Assembly (NCBI GenBank): GCA_022036555.1 | Contig: CM039124.1 | Span: 51,735,940 to 51,799,939, forward strand | Reading direction: 5' to 3' | Source: Microstegium vimineum | Lineage: Eukaryota; Streptophyta; Magnoliopsida; Poales; Poaceae | DNA length: 64,000 bases | Shown: one piece after another, positions 49,376 through 61,100 of the stretch | Position numbering within the stretch: the first letter of the stretch is position 1 | Layout: the number at the start of each line of letters is the position of its first letter | Notes under the pieces: generated by a model | Told to the model about the DNA's origin: nothing | Seen by the model: only the letters and a program-made list of their open reading frames with translations | Database searches by the model: none | Made by a program: the position numbers and the translations under genes

Positions 49376-49932
49376 TAAGCCTGGCCATTCGGTTCTCGGT
49401 TCGGTTCTTCGGTTTTTGAAGAAATTCGGTTCCTAGAAAATAGGAATCGGTTCCTAGAAAATAGGAACCGATTGGTTCCTAAAATTTTTTTGGAACCGAC
49501 CAATTCGGTTCTCGGTTATTTCGGTTCGGTTCCGGTTCTAACCGAACTAACCGAAATTTTCAGAAAAAGTCAAATCAACAATAAATATATATGTTTTAAA
49601 GCAAATTTATGCAACATTATATCTATTTTTAATATTGATAATTCATTAAGGGACATTAGCAATATATTAACACAAATAAGTAGCAATTCAAATATGAAAA
49701 TCACACATGAATCAAACATAATTATTACAAAATACAAATAAATGAAGTATAATTTATACAATTCGGTTAATTCGGTTAACCGAGAGTAGGAACCGAATTT
49801 TCTTTGGTTATTTCGGTTCCCCAAAATCAGGAACCGAATAAGGAACCAAATTTTTCGGTCTCGGTTCTTTCGGTTTCAGTTCCGGTTATTTCGGCTGGGT
49901 TTTTCGGTTTCGGTTATTTTTGCCCAGGCTTA
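49376..49932. mobile_element. hAT element with GAGATGAG target duplication
   Basis: A 557 bp element starting TAAGCCTGGCCATTCGG and ending with the complement of TAAGCCTGGGCA. The 8 bp TSD GAGATGAG is exact at 49368-49375 and 49933-49940. The subterminal zones on both sides are packed with CGGTTC/GAACCG motifs, as in hAT elements. No transposase. Confidence 0.88.
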
Positions 49933-49972
49933 GAGATGAGACCGGCCGATGCACTATGCGATGTGAACATCT

Positions 49973-50232
49973 GGCTGTGTTTAGATCCCAACTTTCCCCA
50001 ACTTCCCTTCACATTGAATTCTTATTTCCCGTCACATCAAAATACCGGCACAGATATGGAGTACTAAATATAGATGAAATAAAAAACTAATTGCACAGTT
50101 TGCTGTACTTTGCGAGACGAACATTTTAAGCCTAATTAATCAATGTTTGGACAATTATTATCAAATAAAAAAAATTACTACAGTGTGATATGACAAGTGC
50201 TACAAGATTTTTTTCACTATCTAAATACAGCC
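49973..50232. mobile_element. MITE with GGCTGTGTTTAGAT ends
   Basis: The left end GGCTGTGTTTAGAT pairs with the right end ATCTAAATACAGCC about 250 bp away. The right end is followed by a second partial copy (AAATACAGCC). The target duplication was not resolved, so superfamily is open. Confidence 0.5.
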
Positions 50233-50930
50233 AAATACAGCCAGAGTCCAGTATGTACATGAACGTCAGTGTCACGTACGGAGTATTATAGAGCAGCTAG
50301 CTAGCACACGGCGCTAGGTGGACAACGGCGAGCGGCACAAAGGCACATAGCGGTGCAGATGGCACATACGTGTGGCTCCACACCACATTTTTTGTGTGCC
50401 GCAAGGACGAGCTGGAGCACACCATACAAAGGAAAGCTGACGGTGCCGTGTAGGCAGACGAGTGACTAGTGGGAGCCGGTGCACAGGCATGGCCTGCAGT
50501 GACAGGCCGACGAGCGTGGCACCCAATGCCCGACGAGAGCATCGAGCAGGGAGTTGGAACGCGCGCCGCGCTCAGAAATTCGCCCGTCCGGCCATGTCCA
50601 ACAGCTAGCTCTAAGAGAGAAGGGGGAAGGAGGAAGAAGACAAGGGCAATTTGGTCCAAAAATTATGATAAATACATCCAAGGATTAGAAAAAAAACATT
50701 ATAAATATATTTTGATACGCTATATACCACTCTCTATTCTAAATATAGTAATAATTTTTTATTATTTTCGAGATATATAGAGCCTATTTGTTGGTTAGAG
50801 CATCTTAATTTTTTTTGAGTCATCTAAATAGAGCCCCTTTTCTTATTTTAGATGGAAACACCATAACTAGATGCGGCTAAATAACATTTTGAATAACTAA
50901 CTAGGAGTGCAAACCAAACTAAACTAATAG

Positions 50931-51175
50931 CTTGTTTGAATCTAGGGTCTAAAAATCAGTACATCACTTTTAGTTTATTTTTTAACACTAAAGATTCAAA
51001 CAGGTGTCCTAAAAACGGTCCAATGTCTAATTTTTATGCTAAAAACTTTAACACCTAAATAGGCTCTAAATTATGTTAAAAGCTATTTTTATATAGTAGT
51101 CATAAACTTTAGATCATGAATTTAAACACCCTTGTGTTAAAAATTTAGCAGGGTGCTAAAGATTCGAACAGGCCC
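50931..51175. mobile_element. Degenerate MITE with GCTTGTTTGAATC ends
   Basis: The left end GCTTGTTTGAATCT and right end AGATTCGAACAGGCCC are imperfect inverted repeats about 240 bp apart. Boundaries are approximate. Confidence 0.45.
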
Positions 51176-51179
51176 TAAG

Positions 51180-51710
51180 CCAACAGTGTGTACCGTACGT
51201 ATGCCACCCTCTATCCCATTGAGTTGACGGGCTGGCGTGCCGGCCGGCTGCGCGTGAGTCTCCCTTCACCGCGCCGCGCGCCCAGCGCTTGGTACCGTGG
51301 CATCAACTTGTCCCGGGGACGGGGCGGCTGGTTTGCTGACCAATCCGATTCCATTAGATGCATGGTATGGTAGACGCCTCACATGACATCAGCCAAAAAG
51401 ACTTGGCACGTGGTGGGGTGGCGTGGCATTGGTCGGGTCCCGCAGGTGCACCTGGGAGAGTGGGAGTCCGCTTTCGCATCCAGGCCGCTGCCGGCGGGCG
51501 GACGGGTTGACTGCTCGCTCGTCTGAGACGGTGAGACCCATGGTTGATTTGGGCCCTACAATATATAAAGATACGCATAAACAAAGGGAAGGCAGCACAC
51601 ACAGCCGCCTGCGCAGAGCGTAAGCTTCCAGATCAAGGTGCTGTGCACAGTGCACCTGGTGGTTAGCATCATCGCGAGTCGCGACTCGTGAGTCGGATCG
51701 GAGGAGATCG
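51180..51710 (+). promoter_or_regulatory. Promoter-like region of orphan aldehyde oxidase exon B
   Basis: Contains a TATA-like ATATATAAAG at about 51560-51569, roughly 145 bp before the ATG at 51711. The GTCGCGACTC words near the ATG recall sequence upstream of the downstream AO gene. Confidence 0.45.
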
Positions 51711-51855
51711 ATGGGGAAGGAGAAGGCGGCGGCGGTGGTGCTGGCCGTGAACGGCAAGCGATACGAGGCGGCCGGCGTCGACCCGTCGACGACGCTGCTG
51801 GAGTTCCTCCGCACCCACACGCCCGTCAGAGGCCCCAAGCTCGGCTGCGGCGAAG
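51711..51855 (+). pseudogene. Orphan aldehyde oxidase first exon B
   Basis: An open 145 bp exon starting ATGGGGAAGG and encoding MGKEKAAAVVLAVNGKR onward to GPKLGCGEG. It stops at exactly the same splice position and phase (1) as exon 1 of both AO genes. The following donor is GTCTTC, a weak GT site. No AO exon 2 follows before 59964. It could be a remnant, or an alternative first exon of the AO gene at 58186, with which it is phase-compatible. ATG and frame are intact, unlike copy C. Confidence 0.8.
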
Positions 51856-52938
51856 GTCTTCGTTGTTAGTAGTTGGCTTGTTGCCTAGCTAGCAGCATCA
51901 GCATGACAGCAGCATCCTTGCAAGCACACATGCATGGCATGGCAGCCATCATGCGTGGCGGATGGCGCGATCTTTCGCCATTTCACCAGTTTGGAGTCCC
52001 ATTGGATATAGCTTTCCGTTTTCTATGTTCCTCCTCTTCTTTTTTTTTTCCTTTTTTTATTATTATATTATGCTTGGGAGGATGTCACCATCTCACGGAT
52101 TACAGGATTCTCATTACACGGTTAGCAGCAGATGAAATTTATCACAAATGCAAGAAAAATAATCAAGTGGTAAGCAAAGAGAGATTAAGAAAAGAATAAA
52201 AAACACAAGTTGTTGTTTTATGACGATCTATCGTCTTAGATTAAACCAAAGAATCGATATATAATACTACAACTATATATGAGACTAATAAAAAAGGAAA
52301 AGAACCTACATAGTCAAATTTAAGATATAACTGCTTAGGGTATGTTTGGACTGCTCTACAAATTCAACAAATTCAACGTAGCTTCAAAAAACCTAGAGTC
52401 TCTAAAGCACCCTAAGTGTTCTAACAATTCTGCCTTTTTCTGAAGTAGAGTAGTGCAGGGCTAAAATAGACTTACGAAAGTAGATAGAAAAGGAGAACTT
52501 TTTCCATTAAAGAATGGTTGTAGAAGGTCCAAATAAGAGTGCTAACACGTGGGCTAAAAAATAGCTAAGCCTTAGAACATTTCTAAAAGCCTCTTTAAAT
52601 TCTTCGGAATAGAGATATGGTGAAAAATACCCTAGAACAACCTCTTTAATTAGCTTTTCAAATATAGACGTCATCTATTTCTAATTTCAACCTATCCAAA
52701 GATAAACATCTAGGATGACCTTTTAAAGTGCGCACAACAAAAAAATGTTGAAAGATACAAAAATATAGGAAATAAATTTTATTTAAATAACTCTCTAAAT
52801 GGTAATTTAGATAGTATTTAAAAAAAGCTCTTAGAGATACTCTTAAAGTAGATCCTACAACATAAAAAAGTTGGCTATTTAAACTGACTGTCTAAAATTA
52901 TTTAGATATTAAAAATAGGTAATCTCCATAGAGTTAAT
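51856..52938. other. Spacer after orphan exon B, repeat-rich
   Basis: No AO exon 2 in this stretch. Around 52570-52855 a degenerate fold-back (CTTAGAACATTTCTAAAAG to CTCTTAGAGATACTCTTAA) suggests an old Tourist-type MITE. Confidence 0.4.
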
Positions 52939-52940
52939 CT

Positions 52941-53176
52941 AAGAGAATCTCCAATAATTTTTTGATGAAAAAAACACCATCGTTTTTTAATTAGTCTTCA
53001 AATATTATCATCATCTATTCATGTTTCTTGCTAACTATAGACGAAGAGCAAAGTTGATGTATTCTCGAAAATATGCACAAGATATAGAGAAATTATTGGA
53101 GGATGGAAAAATATAGAAACAAATTATCTCAATGGCTCCATATAAACATTTATAAAAAAAACTATTGGTGATGCTC
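52941..53176. mobile_element. Tourist-like MITE
   Basis: The left end GAGAATCTCCAATAA pairs with the right end CTATTGGTGATGCTC, flanked by TAA on both sides. It resembles the elements at 22739 and 23955. Boundaries are approximate. Confidence 0.55.
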
Positions 53177-53179
53177 TAA

Positions 53180-55000
53180 ATCTTGTAAGTATATTAAACA
53201 TAAGTTTAACTAAGTTTATGAAAATTAATACAACACTTCAAACCTCAAATAATTACACTAAAAATTTATTACATCCTAATTAAACTTATATTAACTTAAA
53301 TAATTGTTGGCCAAAGGTTTTTTTATTTTGACTTTGAATTGTATGAAATATAATTATTGTTGAGAAAATTCATTAATTGACATTCAAGGATAACTTGGCT
53401 CCTTATATGACCAAAAAATAAATCTTCTCATACATGACTGATTTTTTTGTTCTCCAATTCAACAGTTCATCCAATTTTGTTGGCTTTTGCCATGAGAATA
53501 ATCACAAAAGGATGAAAATGTCATTAGGAGAGAAACACAGCGCCAAGCACCAAAACCGTCGCTTGGGTCTCCCTCAGCCTTCTCTCTCATTATTTCTTTT
53601 CTTACCCTCCGTAAACCCTAGTGCGGCCATTATAGATCTGGTTAGGGCAAGTTGGGGTTGGTAACGGCAGTGACGGAAAATGGGAAAGGGGGGTTAGTAT
53701 AACCAGAAAAAAATACAAATACCAGTCAAATATTCTAGTTTTTTGTTGTGATAGCACATAAAAATGGCATTTTAAAAAAATAGAATAAAGAAAATTATCT
53801 CTCTTCTTTTAATTTTAGATTCGTTTTGGAAAAGGGATTTAGCAATTTTTTGTGGCATAGGGGGGTCGTAGCCGCCCTACTGCCCTATGGTTCCGTCTCT
53901 GGCTAATAGTACATCAGCGGAGAGCTCTAAGCTCCATTGCATTGAGTGGCATGGCCTGTGTAGATGAGCAGAACACGCCCTAGTGCCCAAGATAGGTCTA
54001 GAACATCCCCTCGCAGCACTTGGGTCAAGCCCGTTACTAACACTCGGTAGTGACTAGGCGTGCCTAGCGCAACCCTGGTGAGGCGTGGGGGAGATTATAG
54101 TGATGGGAAAAAACACCATAATAAAATGAGTAAAGTATACTTTTCAACTATTAACTCGCACTAAAGTTTGATTTTCAATTTTCAACTATGAAATCGGGTA
54201 AAAGACACCCTCCAACTGTCAAGACCAAACAAATTTAGCCATCGACTGATTTCAAAAGCGATTTTCTATTTTTGAGATGCGCTAAACTTTTATATTATTT
54301 TTTTGAGAATCTCAACATCCTTATATGAAAAAAATCTAAAACTAAAAAGTTGTATATCTCATTGAGACCTATAATTTTGATATAAAAATTATTTTCATTT
54401 GAATCCATACAAAAGATATATTATTTTTTCTAATGTGATAAGTGTTAAAACCTGATTATTACGGTGATAACATTTTATATTATTTTTGGAACATTTTAAC
54501 GTTCTCAAATGAAAAACATTAAAATTATAAAGTTGTAGATATCATTGAGATCTACAATTTTCATATAAAAATTATCTTCATCCAAAGTTGTATCGAAGAG
54601 TTATGATTTTTCGAAAGAGGAGTCTTGTCATGTGATAAAATAATACTAAGGCATGACAAGACTCAACTTTCAAAAAAGTATAACTCTTTAATAAAATTTT
54701 AGATAAAAATTACTTTTGTATAAAAGTTGTAGATCTAAAAAATATCTACAACTTTATAAATTTTTTATTTTTTATTTGAAGACATGAAGACGCTCAAAAA
54801 AATAATATAAAATTTCAGCGCCATAATAACCGTGTTCTAGGGCTTGTCAAATTCAAAAAAAAAATATCTCTCGTATGGAGTCAAATTAAAATAATTTTTA
54901 TACCAAAGTTACAGGCCTCAATAAGATCTACAACTTTATAGTTTTGAGAGTTTTTTTTCATTTTGCGGATGTTAAGATGCTAAATATATATATATATATA
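53180..55000. repeat. AT-rich repeat region without genes
   Basis: Contains inverted and direct stretches of AAAGTTGTAGAT-type words (54330-54960) similar to 27360-27560, likely degraded transposon sequence. No coding gene recognised; an AT microsatellite is near 54985-55001. Confidence 0.4.
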
Positions 55001-56604
55001 ACATTTATGATATATAATAGTTTTATTAGTTTTTTAAATAAAGTTTATTTAAATATATTTTCTATAAATCAATTCAAACTGAAATTAAAACAAATGACGA
55101 TTAGATTAGGGTAGAGCGAGTGATTAAATTAGGGCAGAGCGAGTACAGATCAACTGCAATACACGTACAAATAGCAATGCTCATTTCCCGGGAAACAAAT
55201 TTGAAAAAATATATATTAAAAAACTATTGATATTTATGATACATATTAGTATTATTAGAAAAATCTTTGAATCTAATTTTTATAAATTTATTTGAAGATA
55301 CAAATATAATATATATTTTATATAAATCGAGTTAAACTTGTGATATGAACACTAAAAACAATAGTTATTATACATAAATTGCTATTAGAAAAAGGTAAAA
55401 AAAAAGTGTGGTCTAGTTTTGTTCATATCGTCAAAACACGAGCACTGACTATTCTCAGAAAAAAAAGGAGTGGGGTCGGAAGTGCCGCGCAGCAGTCTGA
55501 CGCGCGGAGTCTCATCGTTCACTCGTTCCAACAGTGACGATCGATCGCTGAAAATGGACTTTGGAGACGGAGCATGCGTGTGCAGGCAGCAGGCGGACCC
55601 CGCTCGACTCCTATCCTCTTGCCTCGCGTCGCGACTCGTGGCGCGAAAAACAACGCGCGTGCAGTGACGACACCAAACGCTGAAACCTGAAATGCATTGG
55701 CTGGCTGGACCGTCCTCCCGCGCCAGCGCCCGTCAACGTACGTGCATCTCTGATCTCCCCGATCACTTGCATTTCTGGCTCGTGGGCCTGCACTTCTGCA
55801 GCTGCGGCCTTCGAGGACGATATTTCGCATCCTGGCCGTCGGCGAAGTCAACGCGTGCATCAACAGCACCGCCCGGCCGGGCAACTCGTATAAACAGGAG
55901 GGCACCAGACCCAGAGGTGCTGTGCTGTGCTGTGCAGTTCAGGAGGAGATGGAAAGGAGGCAGCAGCAACAGCGGTGGAGTCGTCGACGGTGGTGCTGGC
56001 CGTGAACGGCAAGCCGCACGAGGCGGCCGGCGTCGACTCGTCGACGACGCTGATGGAGTTCCTTCGCACCCAAACGCCTGTCAGAGGCCCCAAGCTCGGC
56101 TGCGGCGAAGGTAAGTTACGTTACGTCTCATCAAAGCGTCCGCCCTGTTTACTTGGCTTATCAGCCACCGAACAATATTTTTTTCTTATAGAAAATAACC
56201 AAAAACAACATCAGCCGGTTTTTCAACCACCGAAACGAAGAACCAAACATGACGGTCATCGTTGAGCTCTCCTCTCTAGGAGCTTAGTGCATCATTTTAG
56301 TTGTCTTATCAGTCCAACTTTTCAGTTATCATGCAATGTTTTTTCTCTCATAACAAAATAGTTAAAAACAATATCAATCAACTTACCAACCACATAAACG
56401 ATCAGCCAACTTCCAAGCACACACATGATAGCTAGTTTTCCTTGGAGTCTCCTGTTATGTAGCATTTGAGTACATGCACATTCTCTCGTCCACTTCATCC
56501 ATTGGACTAGAGCTCCCATTTGATAGTTTTTTAGCTTTCATTTTCTTGTGTCCCTTCTATTTTTTGCTTGAGAATTGGGATGCCACGTCCCAATCCATGC
56601 AAAA
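55001..56604 (+). repeat. Segmental duplicate of the AO-D promoter, exon 1 and intron 1 start
   Basis: This stretch matches 57345-58838 in order: the right end of a Stowaway-like element (GAGCGAGTACAGATCAACTG), a promoter stretch (GGCGGACCCCGC...CGACTCCTATCC), exon 1 and about 490 bp of intron 1. Homology ends at ATGCCACGTCCCAATCCAT in both copies. Copy C has extra sequence near 55180-55530; copy D has extra sequence near 57775-58005. Confidence 0.8.
55949..56110 (+). pseudogene. Orphan aldehyde oxidase first exon C, start codon out of frame
   Basis: Encodes TVVLAVNGKPHEAAGV and LMEFLRTQTPVRG through GCGEG, and ends at the same phase-1 donor (GTAAGTTACG) as the real exon at 58345. The equivalent ATG at 55949 is out of frame with the conserved part by one base, and the conserved frame upstream reaches TAA at 55891 with no ATG. 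It therefore cannot give the normal N-terminus. GTATAAAC at 55888-55895 is a TATA candidate. Confidence 0.8.
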
Positions 56605-57295
56605 ACAGGTAACACAGGCAATTATCCCAAATTCATGCATCATGTTGTCTTGCCAAGCACTTGCTCATTCTCCAACTTGTAATATCCACAATGTGATTCC
56701 AAACTTGGATAACATGATCCCCACCTGTGTAGCATGTTTATGATGAAATGTATCTTAAATTATATAAAAAAAAACTATGTGGGTCCCAATTTTTTTTATA
56801 AAAAACCTATGATTTCTGATGCCTGCAGGTGTTCCTTCCCATTGCCAAATAAAAAGCACTTTCCTTTACTGTTGCTCATCTCATAAGCGGCTGTCGTGCC
56901 TCACTTTCTTTAATCCACGGGAGTTAACTCGTTTAGGTGAATCAGTTCATTCTCTCTTATCGGATGAGTCAACTCCTCCAATGGTGATGGGTCGGTTCAT
57001 CTGCTCCACGTCGGATGTTGAGTCGACCATCAGAGAAGCCCTTAGAGGCAAAATGATAATTTTCGTTGGATGTTAACGGTGTATTAGATGCTAAAACTTG
57101 TGGTATTGCCAAATTAGACATAAAAATAAAAAACCAGTATCATGCAAGAAAATGTTTATTTTTCATGTGGTCATATATATATATAATATCAATTTATCTT
57201 TAGATTTAGGTGTTAAATATTAACTTTTCTAATTATCATTTCGGAACCGAGGAAAGTGCCTTCAAAGTCCAACCCATTCGTACGCATCAAACATA
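56605..57295. other. Spacer between orphan exon C and AO-D
   Basis: No AO exons. Sequence at 56820-57075 is open in one frame but matches no family recognised. Confidence 0.3.
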
Positions 57296-57520
57296 CTCCA
57301 TCCGTCCTAAAACATCCGTCGTTTTTACTTTTCAAGAAACAATTTTGACAAAAAATAATATTTATGATATATAATTAGTATTATTAGAAAGATCTTAAGA
57401 TCTAGTTTTTTCTATTAAATTTTATTTAAATATATAAATATTACAATTATTTTCTACCGACCAATTCAAACTTACAGCGCAGAAATAAAAAAAAAGACGA
57501 TTAAATTGGGGCAGAGCGAG
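57296..57520. mobile_element. Stowaway-like MITE, degenerate
   Basis: The left end CTCCATCCGTCC is preceded by TA. The right end (complement CTCGCTCTGCCCC) is followed by TG, where the duplicate copy near 55142 has TA, so the target site has mutated here. Confidence 0.55.
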
Positions 57521-58185
57521 TGCAGATCAACTGCAATACAGGCAATGCTCGCTTGCCCGGCAAACCGGAGACGGAGCCCATGCTGTGCAGGCGGACCCCG
57601 CGCGACTCCTATCCTCTGGCCTCGCGATCGCGACTCACGGGTGGCGAGACGAATAACGCATGCAGTGACGACGCAGCCTTTTTCCGCTCGTCGCGACGCC
57701 GGGTGACCAAACACCAAACGCCGAAACCTGAAATGCAGATCTCCCCTGATCACTTGCATTGCTGGCTCGTGGCCTTGTACGGTTGTAGTTGTATAGTAGT
57801 AGTATATAACTGAAAAATGCATGCTCTGATGCTGACTACGGAGTACTAGATGCTTCCAAGACGTACGCTGGGTGGGTCATTTCCGTATTTGTTTTTGCAA
57901 AGCAAGCGCATGCCGCCTACTCCATGGCTACATTTTTTACATATAGAGCCAAACACTGGGAGGCACATGCATGATGCCATTGGTCCCGTCCCGTACTTGA
58001 CTTGACAGGCCTGCCTGCACCTCTGCAGCTGCGAGGACGATTTCGCATCCTAGCCGCCGGCGACGTCAGCGCGTACATCAACATCACCGGCTGCAGGAGC
58101 AGGTGAACTCGTTTAACAAAACAGGAGGGCACCATCGATCGGCTCCCCAGGCCAGGCCCAGAGGTGCTGTGCTGTGCAGGAGGAG

Positions 58186-61100
58186 ATGGGGAAGGGGGCA
58201 GCAGCAGCGGAGTTGTCGTCGACGGTGGTGCTGGCCGTGAACGGCAAGCGGTACGAGGCGGCCGGCGTGGCGCCGTCGACGTCGCTGCTGGAGTTCCTGC
58301 GCACCCAGACGCCCGTCAGAGGCCCCAAGCTCGGCTGCGGCGAAGGTAAGTTACGTTACGTCTCATCAAAACGTCCATCCTGCTTACTTGGCTTATCAAC
58401 CACCGAACAATATTTTTTTCTCACAGTAAATAATCAAAAACAACATCAACCGGTTTTTCAGCCACCGAAACGAAGAACCAAACATGACGGTCATCGTCGA
58501 ACTCTCCTCTCTAGAAGCTTAGTACATCATTTTGGTTGTCTTATCAGTCCAACTTATCAGTTATCATGCAATGTTTTTTTTTCTCATAACAAAATAGTTA
58601 AAAACAATATCAATCAACTTACCAACCACATAAACGATCAGCCAACTTCAAGCACACACATGATAGCTAGTTTTCCTTGGAGTCTCCTGTTATGTAGCAT
58701 TTGAGTACATGCACATTCTCTCGTCCACTTCATCCATTGGACTAGAGCTCCCATTTGATAGTTTTTTAGCTTTCATTTTCTTGTGTGTCCCTTTTATTTT
58801 TTGCTTGAGAATTGGGATGCCACGTCCCAATCCATCACACAGATCGAAAGGCACGACCTTCCTTGGCTGCTACTGTTTCATCAACAGGGATTTTTGCGCT
58901 AGGATATTAAACTTTTTCAAAATTGTTGTGGGACACCACATGTCCTACAGCAAAGAAAAAAGTTCCCCACAATACATAAAAAAATATCCTATAGCAAACG
59001 AAAAATATTTCAGTATCCCACAACCAATTTTGGATAAGTTTAGGGTGTGTTGGTTGGAGAGTGATAAGAATGGAACGGATCCATCCTTGGTTACAGGGAT
59101 GGAATGATTCTATTTTAGTGTTTGGTTGGAGCAAGACAGAGAAACAAAGCAAGACAGAAAGATTGAGAGCCAGTGCGTTCGGTCGATTTGTGGGAGCGAG
59201 CCCGTCTCGAATCTTGGCAGAATATTCCCTCCTAGAACCATTCCATTCCATTCCATTGGTTCTACAACCAAACGCAGGATAGAACGGCTCCATCCCCCTC
59301 CGCTCCTCAACCAAACACATCCTTAGTGTCCCACAGTAAATTTTTCCTTCATCAACCTATGTGCCTCGACACTAGTTACTACAAGGAAGAAATAAATACA
59401 GATGCTTAAAAATACTTCCTGCATAGTTATAGCTATTAAGTCAACACTAGCATAGTACGCTTATGTTACGTGAAAAAGAAAATAAAATAAAAAATGAATG
59501 GAAACAAAATATCACAGTACAGACGTTCCGTCGCGTGCGCCGGTAGCACTTAGAAAACAAAAGCAAAGGAAAAGCTGAGCGAAAATGGACAAACATTTTT
59601 GAAAAATAAGAAATAGAAACTTTTTCAAATCTGGAATTTAAAAATAAAAAAATTGAGAAAAAAATGCGTTAGCAACAATATCACTTGGAAAAATAAAAGG
59701 GAAAAATAGAAACAAAAATTTGATCTAATATAAGAAATAAAAAACTAAAAATTAGAAAGACACAGGAAGCTATACTACAACAAACTAGAAGTATATCTTT
59801 TGAACTATACCATTTGTTTCCTAACGAGGTTACAGTGAACTTTGCACCTTCGATCTATAGAATTAGCATCAGCTTCTACATTTATCTCTGAATGCAAAAA
59901 CATTTGCAATTCTGCATGTAGTGCAGTGAAGATAAAAGAGCTAAACTCATCCCACTGTGGCAGGTGGCTGCGGTGCATGCGTGGTCCTCATCTCCAAGTA
60001 CGACCCAGCAACGGACGAGGTGACTGAGTTCTCCGCTAGCTCCTGCCTGACGCTGCTCCACAGCTTGGACCGTTGCTCGGTGACCACCAGTGAGGGAATC
60101 GGCAACACCAGGGATGGCTACCACCCCGTGCAGCAGCGCCTCGCCGGCTTCCACGCCTCGCAGTGCGGCTTCTGCACGCCCGGCATGTGTATGTCCATCT
60201 TCTCCGCGCTTGTCAAGGCCGACAAGAAGTCCAATCGCCCAGCCCCTCCCGCCGGCTTCTCCAAGATCACCACCTCGGAGGCAGAGAAGGCTGTCTCAGG
60301 CAACCTTTGCCGCTGCACCGGATACAGGCCCATTGTGGACACCTGCAAAAGCTTTGCCTCTGATGTTGACCTCGAGGACCTGGGCCTCAACTGCTTCTGG
60401 AAGAAGGGTGACGAACCTGCAGAAGTCAGCAAGCTGCCGGGCTACAACAGTGGCGCCATCTGCACCTTTCCAGAGTTCCTCAAATCTGAGATCAAGTCCA
60501 CTAAGAAGCAAGAGAATGGTGTTCCAGTTGCAGTCTCTGACGATGGCTGGTATCATCCTAAGAACATTGAAGAGCTCAATAGGTTGTTTGATTCCAACTG
60601 GTTTGATGAAAATTCTGTGAAGATTGTGGCATCAAACACTGGGTCTGGAGTGTACAAAGATCACGACCTCTATGACAAGTACATTGACATCAAAGGAATC
60701 CCAGAGCTTCAAGTCATCAATAGAAGCAGCAAAGGAATTGAGCTTGGATCAGTTGTGTCCATCTCTAAAGCTATTGAGGTGCTGTTAGATGGAAGTCTGG
60801 TCTTCAGAAAGATTGCTGATCACCTAAACAAAGTGGCTTCACCGTTTGTTCGGAACACTGCAACCATAGGAGGAAACATAATCATGGCACAAAGGTTGCC
60901 ATTCGCATCAGACATTGCAACTGTACTACTAGCAGCAGGTTCGACAGTCACAATCCAGGTGGCTTCAAAAAGGTTGTGCTTCACTCTGGAGGAGTTCTTG
61001 CAGCAGCCTCCATGTGATTATAGTACCCTGCTGCTGAGCATATTTATCCCGGAATGGGGTTCAGATAATGTGACCTTTGAGACTTTCCGAGCAGCACCTC

